64,000 bases of DNA, taken from the NCBI RefSeq assembly GCF_025318105.1, contig NZ_JAOANI010000014.1, forward strand, positions 186,001 to 250,000, in the 5' to 3' direction. The number at the start of each line of letters is the position of its first letter. Positions within the stretch are counted from its first letter, which is position 1. Positions 1 to 8,180 of the stretch are shown piece after piece. The stretch is from Venatoribacter pacificus (GTDB lineage: Bacteria > Pseudomonadota > Gammaproteobacteria > Pseudomonadales > Oceanobacteraceae). Under the pieces are notes generated by a model. It was not told the origin of the DNA. It searched no databases and saw nothing but the letters and a program-made list of their open reading frames with translations. The translations under genes and the position numbers were made by a program.

Positions 1-326
1 ATGGTGCTGTTCAGACCTTCTTTACTGAAATCAATTTCGGTTCCGCGTACATAGGGTGCGGCATCGGCAGCAATGAATAACTGAATGTCGTCGGCCACCT
101 GAATGGTCTGATCACCGTCATGAGCCTGTTCAACAAATTCGATATCGTATTTAAAACCAGAACAGCCGCTTTTTTTAACGCCCAGGCGAATGCCTTTCAT
201 GGCCGGATTTTTGGCCAGCTGTTTGCGGATATGGTTAATGGCCGCTTCTGTCATACTTGCGCTGGCAATAGCGTTGGGATCGTATGTTGCAGGCTGTGCG
301 TTTGGATCAAAGGTTTCGGTCGTCAT
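1..326 (-). CDS. sufA: A-type Fe-S carrier (SufA/IscA/ErpA family), 3' end cut by window edge
   Basis: Partial gene: the first 108 codons are present and the 3' end lies beyond the left edge. A-type carriers bind a 2Fe-2S or 4Fe-4S cluster through three conserved cysteines and pass it to apoproteins in the cytosol. The translation shows the family's first cysteine in the motif KKSGCSGFKY, followed by a typical beta-rich stretch; the paired GCGCGE-like cysteines would fall in the missing part. The ATG at 326 sits behind a GGAAGG ribosome site and 13 bp after the sufS stop, so it is probably the next gene of the suf operon. Which A-type subfamily it belongs to cannot be settled from the partial sequence; the symbol rests on position in the operon. 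Confidence 0.85.
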   Translation of the reverse strand, partial: MTTETFDPNAQPATYDPNAIASASMTEAAINHIRKQLAKNPAMKGIRLGVKKSGCSGFKYDIEFVEQAHDGDQTIQVADDIQLFIAADAAPYVRGTEIDFSKEGLNST

Positions 327-339
327 TGTCCTTCCATCC

Positions 340-1572
340 TCAGAGTAAAAACATTTTGGCTTTTTCCAGGCCTTTAAACAAAGCGTCCACTTCTTCCAGT
401 GTATTGTAGAAAGTGAAAGACGCCCGTACGGTACCCGGTACTTTAAATTGTTCCATAATCGGCATAGCGCAGTGGTGCCCGGTACGCACGGCAATGCCTT
501 GCTGGTCGAGCAGGGTGCCAACGTCAGCCGGATGTGCGCCTTCAAGAATAAAACCAAACACCGAGGCTTTATGCGCCGCGTTACCAATAATCCGAATGCC
601 GCCAATTTCTGCTGCACGTTCGTTGGCGCGGGCCAGTAATGCATCTTCATGCGCGGCCAGGGCGACACGATCAAGGCCGTTTAAATAATCGACGGCAGCG
701 GCAAGGCCGATTGCTCCGGCAATATTGGGGGTGCCGGCTTCGAATTTATACGGCAGACCGTTATAAGTGGTTTTGGCAAAGCTGACGTGTTCAATCATTT
801 CGCCACCGGTCTGATAGGGCGGCATAGCATTGAGTAATGCTTCTTTACCATAAAGTACGCCAATGCCGGTCGGTCCAAACAGTTTATGGCCGGAGAACGC
901 ATAAAAATCGGCATCCAGAGCCTGTACGTCGATGTCCCAGTGGGCAACCGCCTGGGCACCGTCAATCAGCACTTTACTGCCATTGGTATGAGCCAGACGA
1001 ATAATGTCAGCTACTGGATTAATCGTGCCCAGTGCATTGGATACGTGCACCACTGATACCAGCTTTACGTCTGGCGTCAGTAAAGATTCAAAGGCCACCA
1101 TATCCAGCTCACCATTTTCCAGCACTGGGATGGGCTGCAGTTCGGCACCGGTCTGTTCGCACAATACTTGCCAGGGAACGATATTCGCGTGATGTTCCAT
1201 CGCGCTGACCAGAATACGGTCACCGCTTTTAATATTGCTTCTGCCCCAGGTTGCGGCCACCAGGTTGATCGACTCGGTCGTGCCTTTGGTCCAGACAATT
1301 TCTTCTGGTTTTGCCGCATTTAAAAAACACTGCACGGTTTTACGGGCGTTTTCAAAGTACTCGGTGGCACGGTCGCTCAGGGTGTGAGCACCACGGTGAA
1401 CATTGGAGTTATGCTGCTGGTAATAATCAACCAGCGCGTTAATCACCGCGTTCGGTTTATGCGTGGTTGCGCCGTTATCCAGATAAATTAATGGCTTGCC
1501 GTTCACTTCCTGATGCAGGGCAGGGAACTGTTGGCGCAGGCTGGTTAATTGTTCCGCACTGAGGCTGCTCAT
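340..1572 (-). CDS. sufS: cysteine desulfurase SufS
   Basis: PLP-dependent group II cysteine desulfurase of 410 aa, supplying persulfide sulfur to the SufBCD scaffold. The PLP lysine is K230 in the motif SGHKLFGPTG, and the catalytic cysteine is C368 in RTGHHCAMP, the SufS-type loop rather than the longer IscS loop. The N-terminal LDNGATTHKP and NVHRGAHTLS segments are typical of the family, and length is normal. The start codon overlaps the sufD stop by 4 bp (ATGA), indicating translational coupling. No sufE or sufU sulfur-transfer partner is visible in the window; it may lie beyond the left edge, after the A-type carrier. Confidence 0.97.
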   Translation of the reverse strand: MSSLSAEQLTSLRQQFPALHQEVNGKPLIYLDNGATTHKPNAVINALVDYYQQHNSNVHRGAHTLSDRATEYFENARKTVQCFLNAAKPEEIVWTKGTTESINLVAATWGRSNIKSGDRILVSAMEHHANIVPWQVLCEQTGAELQPIPVLENGELDMVAFESLLTPDVKLVSVVHVSNALGTINPVADIIRLAHTNGSKVLIDGAQAVAHWDIDVQALDADFYAFSGHKLFGPTGIGVLYGKEALLNAMPPYQTGGEMIEHVSFAKTTYNGLPYKFEAGTPNIAGAIGLAAAVDYLNGLDRVALAAHEDALLARANERAAEIGGIRIIGNAAHKASVFGFILEGAHPADVGTLLDQQGIAVRTGHHCAMPIMEQFKVPGTVRASFTFYNTLEEVDALFKGLEKAKMFLL

Positions 1573-2930
1573 GCGTTATCTCCGCTGATGTCGTTTTCCA
1601 GCAGGTGGCGGCTTAATGATTGGTCGCGACCAAAACGGCGTGCCAGTAATGGACGCAGTACCGAGGCAATGTCTTCGTGTGGCAGGGCTTCCAGCAGTTC
1701 GTTAATAAAGCCGAAACTGAGCATGACTTCGGCTTCTTTTTTGCTGATGCCACGGCTTTGCATATAGAACATGGCTTTCTCTTCCAGCTGAGCAACGGTA
1801 GCACCATGGGCACATTTCACGTCGTCGGCATAGATTTCCAGTTCTGGCTTGGTATAAACCTCGGCGGTGTTGGTCAGCAGCAGGTTTTTATTGCTCAGCT
1901 GCGCCAGTGTTTTCTGCGCCTGCGGATGAATATGAATCCGGCCATTAAAAACGGCGCGGGCTTTGTCATTCATAATGCCGCGGAACACCTCATTGCTGGT
2001 GCAATGCGGTACTTTGTGTTCAACGCAGGTGTGGAAATCCAGCAGCTGCTGATTTTGCGGAATGTACACGCCGTTCAGCTCGCAGTGCGATCCACCAACG
2101 TTGTGATTAATCACAATATCGTTACGGGTTAGCCGTGTGCCTAAACCGAGATGGAACGCGTTGTACTGGCTGTCGCGCGCCAGCGCTACATGCGTACTGC
2201 CGATATGCAGGGCATCTTCCTGCATTAATTGCAGACGGTAATGTTGCAGGCGGGCGTTGTCACCTATTACCAGCTCGGTCAGTGCGTTGGTAAAGCTGTT
2301 CTGCTGCTGTTCGTCTGACGCGTAATGTTCTACCAGTGTGGCTTCGGCACCATTTTCCAGAATCATTAGCAGGCGGCCGTTCAGGCTGAAAGGCTGCGCT
2401 TCTGCTGTGGTCAGCCAGCTGATCTGCAGTGGCTGTTCAAGGCGCTGATTTTTGCCGATATGAATCAGCACGCCATCATTAACGGCGGCATTATTCAGAT
2501 CGTTAAATAAATGTGCGCTGCCGCTTTTGTTATCGGCGGCCTGTGCCAGAACAGTGCCCAGATGTTGGCTGATTAGCGCTTGCTGCGCAGCATTGGCCTG
2601 GCTGAACAGGGTGACCTGTTCCAGCGCCAGGGCATCAGACAATTCGTTATTTAACTGGCCGTTAACAAACACCAGGCGCGGTGCTTTTAAATTGCCCAGG
2701 GTTGCCGCTTCGCGCAACTCAGCGGTTAATTCCGACTGGCTGGCAGTACGCTGAAAATCACCGGTCAGCAGGTTATGCAGCGAGGTGTATTTCCAGGCTT
2801 CGGTTTTACGGTTAGGCACACTGGCGGCGGCAAAAGCCTGCTGACCGGCGGCGTTTAATGCGGCCAGTAATGGATTGCGGGCTTGCTCAGAAGCCAGCGC
2901 CAGTTGTTGTGCGTGAAACTGTTCTGCCAT
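1569..2930 (-). CDS. sufD: Fe-S assembly scaffold protein SufD
   Basis: SufD of 453 aa, a non-catalytic partner of SufB in the SufBC2D scaffold complex, needed for iron entry. The C-terminal half carries the conserved SufB/SufD beta-helix signature, including the segment DDVKCAHGAT followed by a region matching MFYMQSRGI and AEVMLSFGFINE. The N-terminal half is the less conserved helical region. The gene starts 1 bp after the sufC stop and overlaps sufS by 4 bp. Length is within the family's usual range of roughly 420-460 aa. The assignment as SufD rather than SufB rests on order and on the weaker conservation compared with the 480-aa protein at 3781-5223. Confidence 0.95.
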   Translation of the reverse strand: MAEQFHAQQLALASEQARNPLLAALNAAGQQAFAAASVPNRKTEAWKYTSLHNLLTGDFQRTASQSELTAELREAATLGNLKAPRLVFVNGQLNNELSDALALEQVTLFSQANAAQQALISQHLGTVLAQAADNKSGSAHLFNDLNNAAVNDGVLIHIGKNQRLEQPLQISWLTTAEAQPFSLNGRLLMILENGAEATLVEHYASDEQQQNSFTNALTELVIGDNARLQHYRLQLMQEDALHIGSTHVALARDSQYNAFHLGLGTRLTRNDIVINHNVGGSHCELNGVYIPQNQQLLDFHTCVEHKVPHCTSNEVFRGIMNDKARAVFNGRIHIHPQAQKTLAQLSNKNLLLTNTAEVYTKPELEIYADDVKCAHGATVAQLEEKAMFYMQSRGISKKEAEVMLSFGFINELLEALPHEDIASVLRPLLARRFGRDQSLSRHLLENDISGDNA

Positions 2931-2931
2931 G

Positions 2932-3690
2932 TTACGCCGCTCCGTTGTCTGCGCTTTCCAGCCAGCCGTAGCCTTTTTCTTCCAGTTCCAGCGCCAGTTC
3001 TTTACCGCCGGATTTTACGATACGGCCATTGGCCAGTACGTGTACGTAATCCGGTACGATGTAATCAAGCAAACGCTGATAGTGGGTAACCACAATAAAG
3101 CTGCGGTTGGCATCGCGCATGGCGTTCACGCCTTCGGCGACCACCTGCAGGGCATCAATATCCAGACCGGAGTCGGTTTCATCGAGGATGCACAGGGAAG
3201 GTTCCAGCAGCATCATTTGCATCAGTTCGTTGCGCTTTTTCTCGCCACCGGAAAAGCCTTCGTTAACACCACGCTTGAGGAAGCTCTGGTCAAGGTTTAC
3301 GGCTTTGCATTTTTCCCGCGCCAGTTTTAAAAATTGTACGGAGTCGAGTGCCGGTTTGCCCTGATGAGCGCGAACGGAATCCACAGAGGCTTTTAAAAAT
3401 TCAAGGTTGGAGACACCGGGGATTTCTACCGGGTACTGAAACGCCAGAAACAGACCTTCACGGGCGCGCTCTTCTGGCTCCATCTCGAGAATGTTTTTGC
3501 CATTCAGAACGACTGTACCTTCGGTCACTTCGTAATTGTCACGACCTGCCAGCACATTACCCAACGTACTTTTACCAGCACCGTTTGGTCCCATGATGGC
3601 GTGCACTTCACCGGGTTTAATCTCCAGGTTCAGACCTTTGAGAATGTTTTTGTCTTCAACGTTGGCGTGCAGGTTTTTAATGCTGATCAT
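2932..3690 (-). CDS. sufC: Fe-S assembly ATPase SufC
   Basis: ABC-type ATPase of 252 aa that powers the SufBCD scaffold in the cytosol; it is not a transporter. Walker A GPNGAGKST lies at residues 34-42, the signature FSGGE at 146-150 in the SufC-specific context NEGFSGGEKKRNE, and Walker B LCILDETDSGLD at 166-177, followed by an H-loop in VTHYQRLLDYI. All catalytic elements are intact. It is separated from sufB by 90 bp that contain a perfect 18-bp palindrome, unlike the tight packing of the other genes here. Confidence 0.97.
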   Translation of the reverse strand: MISIKNLHANVEDKNILKGLNLEIKPGEVHAIMGPNGAGKSTLGNVLAGRDNYEVTEGTVVLNGKNILEMEPEERAREGLFLAFQYPVEIPGVSNLEFLKASVDSVRAHQGKPALDSVQFLKLAREKCKAVNLDQSFLKRGVNEGFSGGEKKRNELMQMMLLEPSLCILDETDSGLDIDALQVVAEGVNAMRDANRSFIVVTHYQRLLDYIVPDYVHVLANGRIVKSGGKELALELEEKGYGWLESADNGAA

Positions 3691-3717
3691 GGTTAGCAGT
3701 ACCTTTTTTCAGTCTGT

Positions 3718-3735
3718 CATCCGCCGCGGCGGATG
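3718..3735. repeat. perfect 18-bp palindrome between sufB and sufC
   Basis: The 90-bp gap between the sufB stop and the sufC start contains CATCCGCCG directly followed by its reverse complement CGGCGGATG. As RNA it could form a GC-rich hairpin in the suf transcript. There is no T-tract, so it is not a standard terminator. A processing or stability element that sets the sufB to sufC ratio is possible, but this is inference. Confidence 0.6.
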
Positions 3736-3780
3736 AGTTGCAATTTTTTAATGTGCGGAGGTGTAACGTCAGGCATTGAA

Positions 3781-5223
3781 TCAGCCGACAGAGCCTTCCA
3801 ATGAAACTTCCAGTAACTTCCCGGCTTCTACGGCGAATTCCATCGGCAGTTCTTTAAATACCTCTTTACAGAAACCGTTCACAATCATAGAAACGGCTTT
3901 CTCGGTATCGATACCGCGCTGACGGCAGAGGAACAACTGGTCGTCACTCACCGTTGAGGTGGTGGCCTCGTGTTCAATCACCGCCGACGGATGCTTGCTT
4001 TCGATGTAGGGGAAGGTATGAGCCCCGCACTGGTCACCGATGAGCAGTGAATCACACTGGGTGTAGTTACGTGCACCGGCTGCGGTTGGGTTCATACGCA
4101 CCAGACCACGATAAGCATTCTGACTTTTACCGGCCGAAATACCTTTGGAAATAATGGTCGAGCGGGTGTTTTTACCCAGGTGAATCATCTTGGTGCCGGT
4201 GTCGGCCTGCTGATAATTATTGGTTAATGCGACGGAATAAAATTCGCCCACCGAGTTGTCGCCTTTTAATACACAGCTTGGGTATTTCCAGGTGACGGCC
4301 GAACCGGTTTCCACCTGCGTCCAGCTGACTTTGGCATTGGTGTGGGCAACGGCACGCTTGGTTACGAAGTTGTAAATACCGCCTTTGCCTTCTTTATCGC
4401 CGGGATACCAGTTTTGCACGGTGCTGTATTTAATTTCAGAGTTGTCCAGTGCAATCAGTTCAACCACCGCTGCGTGCAGCTGATTTTCATCGCGCATCGG
4501 CGCGGTGCAGCCTTCGAGATAGCTTACGTGGGAGCCTTCGTCGGCAATGATTAAGGTACGTTCAAACTGACCGGTTTTGGCTTCGTTAATACGGAAGTAG
4601 GTGGACAGTTCCATCGGGCAGCGCACGCCTTTAGGGATATACACAAAGGAGCCATCGGAAAATACGGCTGAGTTCAGTGCAGCGTAAAAATTGTCGCGCT
4701 GTGGCACCACGGTGCCGAGGTATTTTTTTACCAGTTCCGGATGCTCATGCACGGCTTCGGAAATCGGCATAAAAATAACACCGGCTTCGGCCAGTTTGGA
4801 GCGGAAGGTGGTCGCAACCGATACCGAATCGAATACGGCGTCCACAGCAATGCCGGCCAGAGCCATCTGCTCGTGCAGTGGAATGCCCAGCTTTTCATAG
4901 GTGCGCAGCAGTTCCGGATCAACCTCATCGAGGCTTTTCGGTTTGTCGGCCATGCTTTTCGGCGCGGAGTAATAAGACAGTGCCTGGAAGTCGATTTCCG
5001 GATAATGCACATTTGCCCAGCTTGGTTCTTTCATTTCCTGCCAGGCGCGGAAAGCTTTTAAACGCCATTCGGTCATCCACTCGGGCTCACCTTTTTTGGC
5101 GGAAATAAAACGCACAACATCTTCGCTCAGGCCCGCTTCGATGGTGTCTGATTCAATGTCGGTAACAAAGCCGGCCTGGTATTCATTACCAATGCGGCGT
5201 TCGATTTCAGCGTTGCTGCTCAT
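3781..5223 (-). CDS. sufB: Fe-S assembly scaffold protein SufB
   Basis: SufB of 480 aa, the cluster-building subunit of the SufBC2D complex. The sequence is highly conserved: the PKGVRCPMELSTYFRIN segment, the GCTAPM motif, the NYTQCDSLLIG segment holding the conserved cysteine, and the C-terminal stretch DDQLFLCRQRGIDTEKA with its metal and persulfide-relay residues. It is the first gene of the operon; the ATG at 5223 is preceded by a purine-rich GAGAG ribosome site. About 170 bp separate the start from the predicted Rrf2-family operator upstream, so the transcript may have a long leader. Confidence 0.97.
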   Translation of the reverse strand: MSSNAEIERRIGNEYQAGFVTDIESDTIEAGLSEDVVRFISAKKGEPEWMTEWRLKAFRAWQEMKEPSWANVHYPEIDFQALSYYSAPKSMADKPKSLDEVDPELLRTYEKLGIPLHEQMALAGIAVDAVFDSVSVATTFRSKLAEAGVIFMPISEAVHEHPELVKKYLGTVVPQRDNFYAALNSAVFSDGSFVYIPKGVRCPMELSTYFRINEAKTGQFERTLIIADEGSHVSYLEGCTAPMRDENQLHAAVVELIALDNSEIKYSTVQNWYPGDKEGKGGIYNFVTKRAVAHTNAKVSWTQVETGSAVTWKYPSCVLKGDNSVGEFYSVALTNNYQQADTGTKMIHLGKNTRSTIISKGISAGKSQNAYRGLVRMNPTAAGARNYTQCDSLLIGDQCGAHTFPYIESKHPSAVIEHEATTSTVSDDQLFLCRQRGIDTEKAVSMIVNGFCKEVFKELPMEFAVEAGKLLEVSLEGSVG

Positions 5224-5396
5224 AGTGAACTCTCTCGTATGGATGCGGCCCGATCTGCACGTTGGCTCGTTCAGTGAGCCTGCTTTGCTGCCGGACCCGC
5301 GTCTGGCGTTTACCCCGATGTCATCCGCTTCGTCCTGAGGGATGCCCGATCGGCTGTGCGCTGTTTCAGCGCGACATTCTAACGCAAGTCAGGGTA

Positions 5397-5421
5397 ATAA
5401 CAGAGTAATTTAGTCGGGTAT
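5397..5421. promoter_or_regulatory. predicted IscR-like (type 1) operator between suf operon and its regulator
   Basis: This 25-bp site fits the published IscR type 1 consensus, a palindrome with half-sites ATASYYGACT and AGTCRRSTAT. The right half AGTCGGGTAT matches at all ten positions; the left half plus spacer matches at about 12 of 15. It lies in the divergent intergenic space between sufB and the Rrf2-type regulator, where autoregulation and operon repression would act. A 6-bp inverted repeat (CAATAC, C, GTATTG) follows at 5428-5440. Binding by the neighbouring regulator is inference. The rest of the 327-bp gap shows only weak promoter-like hexamers, such as TTAGAAT on the minus strand. 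Confidence 0.65.
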
Positions 5422-5550
5422 ATTAATCAATACCGTATTGGTATGCTTTAATGGATGCGCGCATTCTAGCAAAGCGGATGAATTCTGACCAATCGCGACA
5501 AATTCTCGTTTGGTCTGGGCATTATCCATGTATCAGACAAGGCAGGTTGT

Positions 5551-6021
5551 ATGCTGAAAATAGGCAAGCTCACCGATTATGGTGTGGTTGTATTGAACGA
5601 GCTGGCGCAGGCCGGGGCGCTTAAGCTGTCGACCGATGACATTGCCGGTCTGACCGGGCTGGCCTTGCCGACGGTACGCAAGGTGATGAAAGCACTGGTC
5701 GACAGTGGCCTGGTGATGGCGCAGCGTGGTGCCCGTGGCGGCTACCGCCTGGCCCGTGCACCGGGACAAATCCGCATGCTGGATGTGGTGCAGGCCTTTG
5801 AAGGTCCGGTCGCTCTGACCGAATGTGCGGCCGATGATCACCAATGTGATATCACCGCCAGTTGCTCGTTATCGGCCAACTGGGGGGGGATTAACCAGTT
5901 AATTACTCAGGTGCTGGCACGGGTAACCCTGCAGGATATCCGCAACCCCGAACGCCAGGAGCAGCTGGTACGCGATGCATTGCCGCTCACGTCTTTTATT
6001 GAGCTGGTCAACTTGTCCTGA
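5551..6021 (+). CDS. Rrf2-family SUF system Fe-S regulator
   Basis: Rrf2/IscR-family transcription factor of 156 aa. The N-terminal winged helix (residues 1-75) has the typical order KLTDYGVVVL, a helix-turn-helix around TGLALPTVRKVMKAL, and the wing RGARGGYRLAR. Three cysteines at C92, C99 and C105 (ECX6CX5C) match the cluster-binding loop of this family, so it probably senses Fe-S status with a bound cluster. It resembles the Suf-specific group found in Xanthomonas and relatives. It is transcribed divergently from sufB rather than leading the operon, with a good IscR-like site between. Expected role is control of suf and its own gene. Confidence 0.9.
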   Translation: MLKIGKLTDYGVVVLNELAQAGALKLSTDDIAGLTGLALPTVRKVMKALVDSGLVMAQRGARGGYRLARAPGQIRMLDVVQAFEGPVALTECAADDHQCDITASCSLSANWGGINQLITQVLARVTLQDIRNPERQEQLVRDALPLTSFIELVNLS

Positions 6022-6119
6022 TCCCTGATCTTGTGCGGATCGTCAGGATGGGTGGCTCCGACAATTTTCTGTCATCTTTTCTTATTAGAATCGCCGGAAA
6101 TCTCTCAGGATGACCGACG

Positions 6120-7286
6120 ATGCGCTTCTTACTTTTCTTTCTGGTGTTCTGGCTGGTGCCTTCGCAGGCGCTTGAGCTGCAGGCGATGGGGACTTATCGC
6201 CGGCTGAATAACGATGTCTATCTGGCGGCTATTTACAGTGATTTGTCTGACAGTCGGCAATGGTTGACGGCTGAGCAGCCATTAAGCCTGGAAATCCGTG
6301 TGCTGGCGGAGCGTATTTCGCCGCGGCGTTTCTATCGCCTGTGGAATGAGGGGCTGGCGATTAATCTGAGCGAAGCAGAGATGAATGCCCGGGTTGAGGA
6401 TGTCAGCCGTTTTACCAACCTGTTGAAGGATGATCTGCTGGAAGGCGACCGGCTGCTGATTTCCAATGAAAGTGGACCATGCCGGGTACTGATAAATGAC
6501 ATTGAGGTATTGGTGATCAGCGATGGCAGTTTTGTCCGCTTGTTACTGGCGGCCTGGATTGGCAAATTTCCGCAGTCGCCGGGATTTCGTGAAGATCTGT
6601 TGCGGATGAAACCCGCAGCACGCGCGCAGCTGGAGGTCAGTTGGGAGGCAAAAAGGGTTAAGCCGGGACGGGCAGAGGTTATTGCCGGATGGCAGAAGCG
6701 TGATGGCGGTCACACTGCGGAGTCGCAGGTCGTCACAGCCGCGCCTGAGGTACGGGCTATTAATGTAACGGGGGTGGCGCAAAAGGTGGCATCGAATGTA
6801 CCAAAATTGTCACATCCTGCGTCACAGGAGCCATCGCGCCGAGTGCAGGAGGCTGTTTTGGCTGCTCCGGCCGCCGGGGAAAAACAGGCTGAAAATCTAT
6901 CGCCGGCGCTTGCTGAGCGCTTGAACACCGAGCAGGAAATGCTGCGCGAAAGAGAGGCACAGGAAAAGGCGCTGATGATTGCCCGTCAGCAGGCTGAAAT
7001 GCAGTATTACCGTGCCTTGTTGCGTCAGGCCAATCACCAGGTTCAGTACCCGGATCAGGCCTTGCGTAAACGCCTGGAAGGCACGGTACGCGTGAGCTTG
7101 CAGTTGAACCGAGACGGTGAGCTATTACTGGCCGACACCAGTGAAAGTTCGGCGCTGAGGTTACTCGACCGGGCGGCGTTGCGGGCGGCGAAAAAAGCCG
7201 CGCCATACCCTCCGGTACCAGACCTGTTGCAGGGCGAAAGTTTCGAGTTTGATATCCCTTTCCGCTTCGTTCTTGCGCACAATTGA
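6120..7286 (+). CDS. secreted chalcone-isomerase-like protein fused to a TonB-type C-terminal domain
   Basis: Predicted secreted or periplasm-facing protein of 388 aa with a short signal sequence (residues 1-17, cleavage after SQA). Residues 18-165 resemble the bacterial chalcone-isomerase-like fold: a YLAAIY segment, the ISPRRFYRLWNEG helix and the LLLAAWIGKFPQSPGFR ending. Residues 170-290 are low-complexity and partly coiled coil, rich in A, E, Q and R. Residues 300-388 look like a TonB C-terminal energy-transduction domain, with YPDQALRKRLEGTVRVSLQL and AALRAAKKAAPYPPVPD, but no N-terminal membrane anchor of the usual TonB kind is seen. The next gene is a shorter paralogue of the N-terminal part. 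Function unknown; domain calls are from motif memory. Confidence 0.7.
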   Translation: MRFLLFFLVFWLVPSQALELQAMGTYRRLNNDVYLAAIYSDLSDSRQWLTAEQPLSLEIRVLAERISPRRFYRLWNEGLAINLSEAEMNARVEDVSRFTNLLKDDLLEGDRLLISNESGPCRVLINDIEVLVISDGSFVRLLLAAWIGKFPQSPGFREDLLRMKPAARAQLEVSWEAKRVKPGRAEVIAGWQKRDGGHTAESQVVTAAPEVRAINVTGVAQKVASNVPKLSHPASQEPSRRVQEAVLAAPAAGEKQAENLSPALAERLNTEQEMLREREAQEKALMIARQQAEMQYYRALLRQANHQVQYPDQALRKRLEGTVRVSLQLNRDGELLLADTSESSALRLLDRAALRAAKKAAPYPPVPDLLQGESFEFDIPFRFVLAHN

Positions 7287-7445
7287 TGATCCACTTTTAT
7301 TATTAAAAACAAGGAATTAGGTCACACTTTCAAAGGTTGCAAAACCTTTCTCTAATGGCGCAAAGGGTCGTTGAGCGCGATGGTCGGCGGGCACATGATA
7401 CGGGTGTTTATTGAGTTGTTTGAAAGCAGGAGTGGAGGCTTCACC

Positions 7446-8111
7446 ATGCGTAATCTGTTAACCGTTGTTGTTGCCCTGATCTGGTCCTTCCAGTGTCAGG
7501 CTGATGAGTTACAGGGCGTTGGTATTTTTCAGACGCTCAATAAACCCTGGTTTTTGACAGCACTCTATACCGCTCCGGTGGGTACAGAGAGCCATGAGTC
7601 AGCCTCGGCTGTCGCGCCACAGCGCCTTGAGTTTAAGGTGGTGGAAGAAAAGATCAGTGCTTATCGTTTTCGTCAGTTATGGCAGGAAGCTTTTGCCGTG
7701 GTACACAGCGATGATGTCTGGACTACCTATGCTGCCGACCTGAACACCTTTTTCGCTCTGGTCAAAGGCCCGTTGAAAGCCAACGATCATCTGACCATTG
7801 AGCATGACGGTGACGCTGCGGTTGTTACTCTGAACTACCGTGAGCATGCGCGTTTATCCGCATCTTTTTTGCCTCTGCTGGTCAGCACATTGACCGCACG
7901 TATTGCGCCGATCCCTGAGCTGAAAGCGGGCTTGATGGGAGAACTGCCGGCCTCGGAAGCCAAATCGTTGCTGCTGAAGTATGACCGTGGTGAGCCTTCG
8001 CTGCGCCGCATTGCTGAAACCGCCCGTTGGTTACGCCGTAAAGATTCTGCCGTCAGTGTTCAGGCTTCGGCTGCCACGGATCTGCAGGCAGCCCGCGTCT
8101 CAAGCCTCTGA
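7446..8111 (+). CDS. secreted chalcone-isomerase-like protein
   Basis: Protein of 221 aa with a signal peptide (MRNLLTVVVALIWSFQCQA). I chose the ATG at 7446 because a GGAGG site lies 6-7 bp upstream and it places the signal peptide at the N-terminus; longer forms to 7371 add an unlikely leader. The mature protein resembles residues 18-165 of its neighbour: ELQGVGIFQTLNKPWFLTALY against ELQAMGTYRRLNNDVYLAAIY, then a shared ISAYRFRQLWQEA helix. It lacks the TonB-like C-terminal domain. Probably a paralogous pair made by local duplication and fusion. Substrate and role unknown. Confidence 0.7.
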   Translation: MRNLLTVVVALIWSFQCQADELQGVGIFQTLNKPWFLTALYTAPVGTESHESASAVAPQRLEFKVVEEKISAYRFRQLWQEAFAVVHSDDVWTTYAADLNTFFALVKGPLKANDHLTIEHDGDAAVVTLNYREHARLSASFLPLLVSTLTARIAPIPELKAGLMGELPASEAKSLLLKYDRGEPSLRRIAETARWLRRKDSAVSVQASAATDLQAARVSSL

Positions 8112-8180
8112 TATACTGCGCGCCGTTCTGTTAACGGCGGCATTCTTTGCGATGTACGCCCGGTGTTTCTGAAGGTGTGC

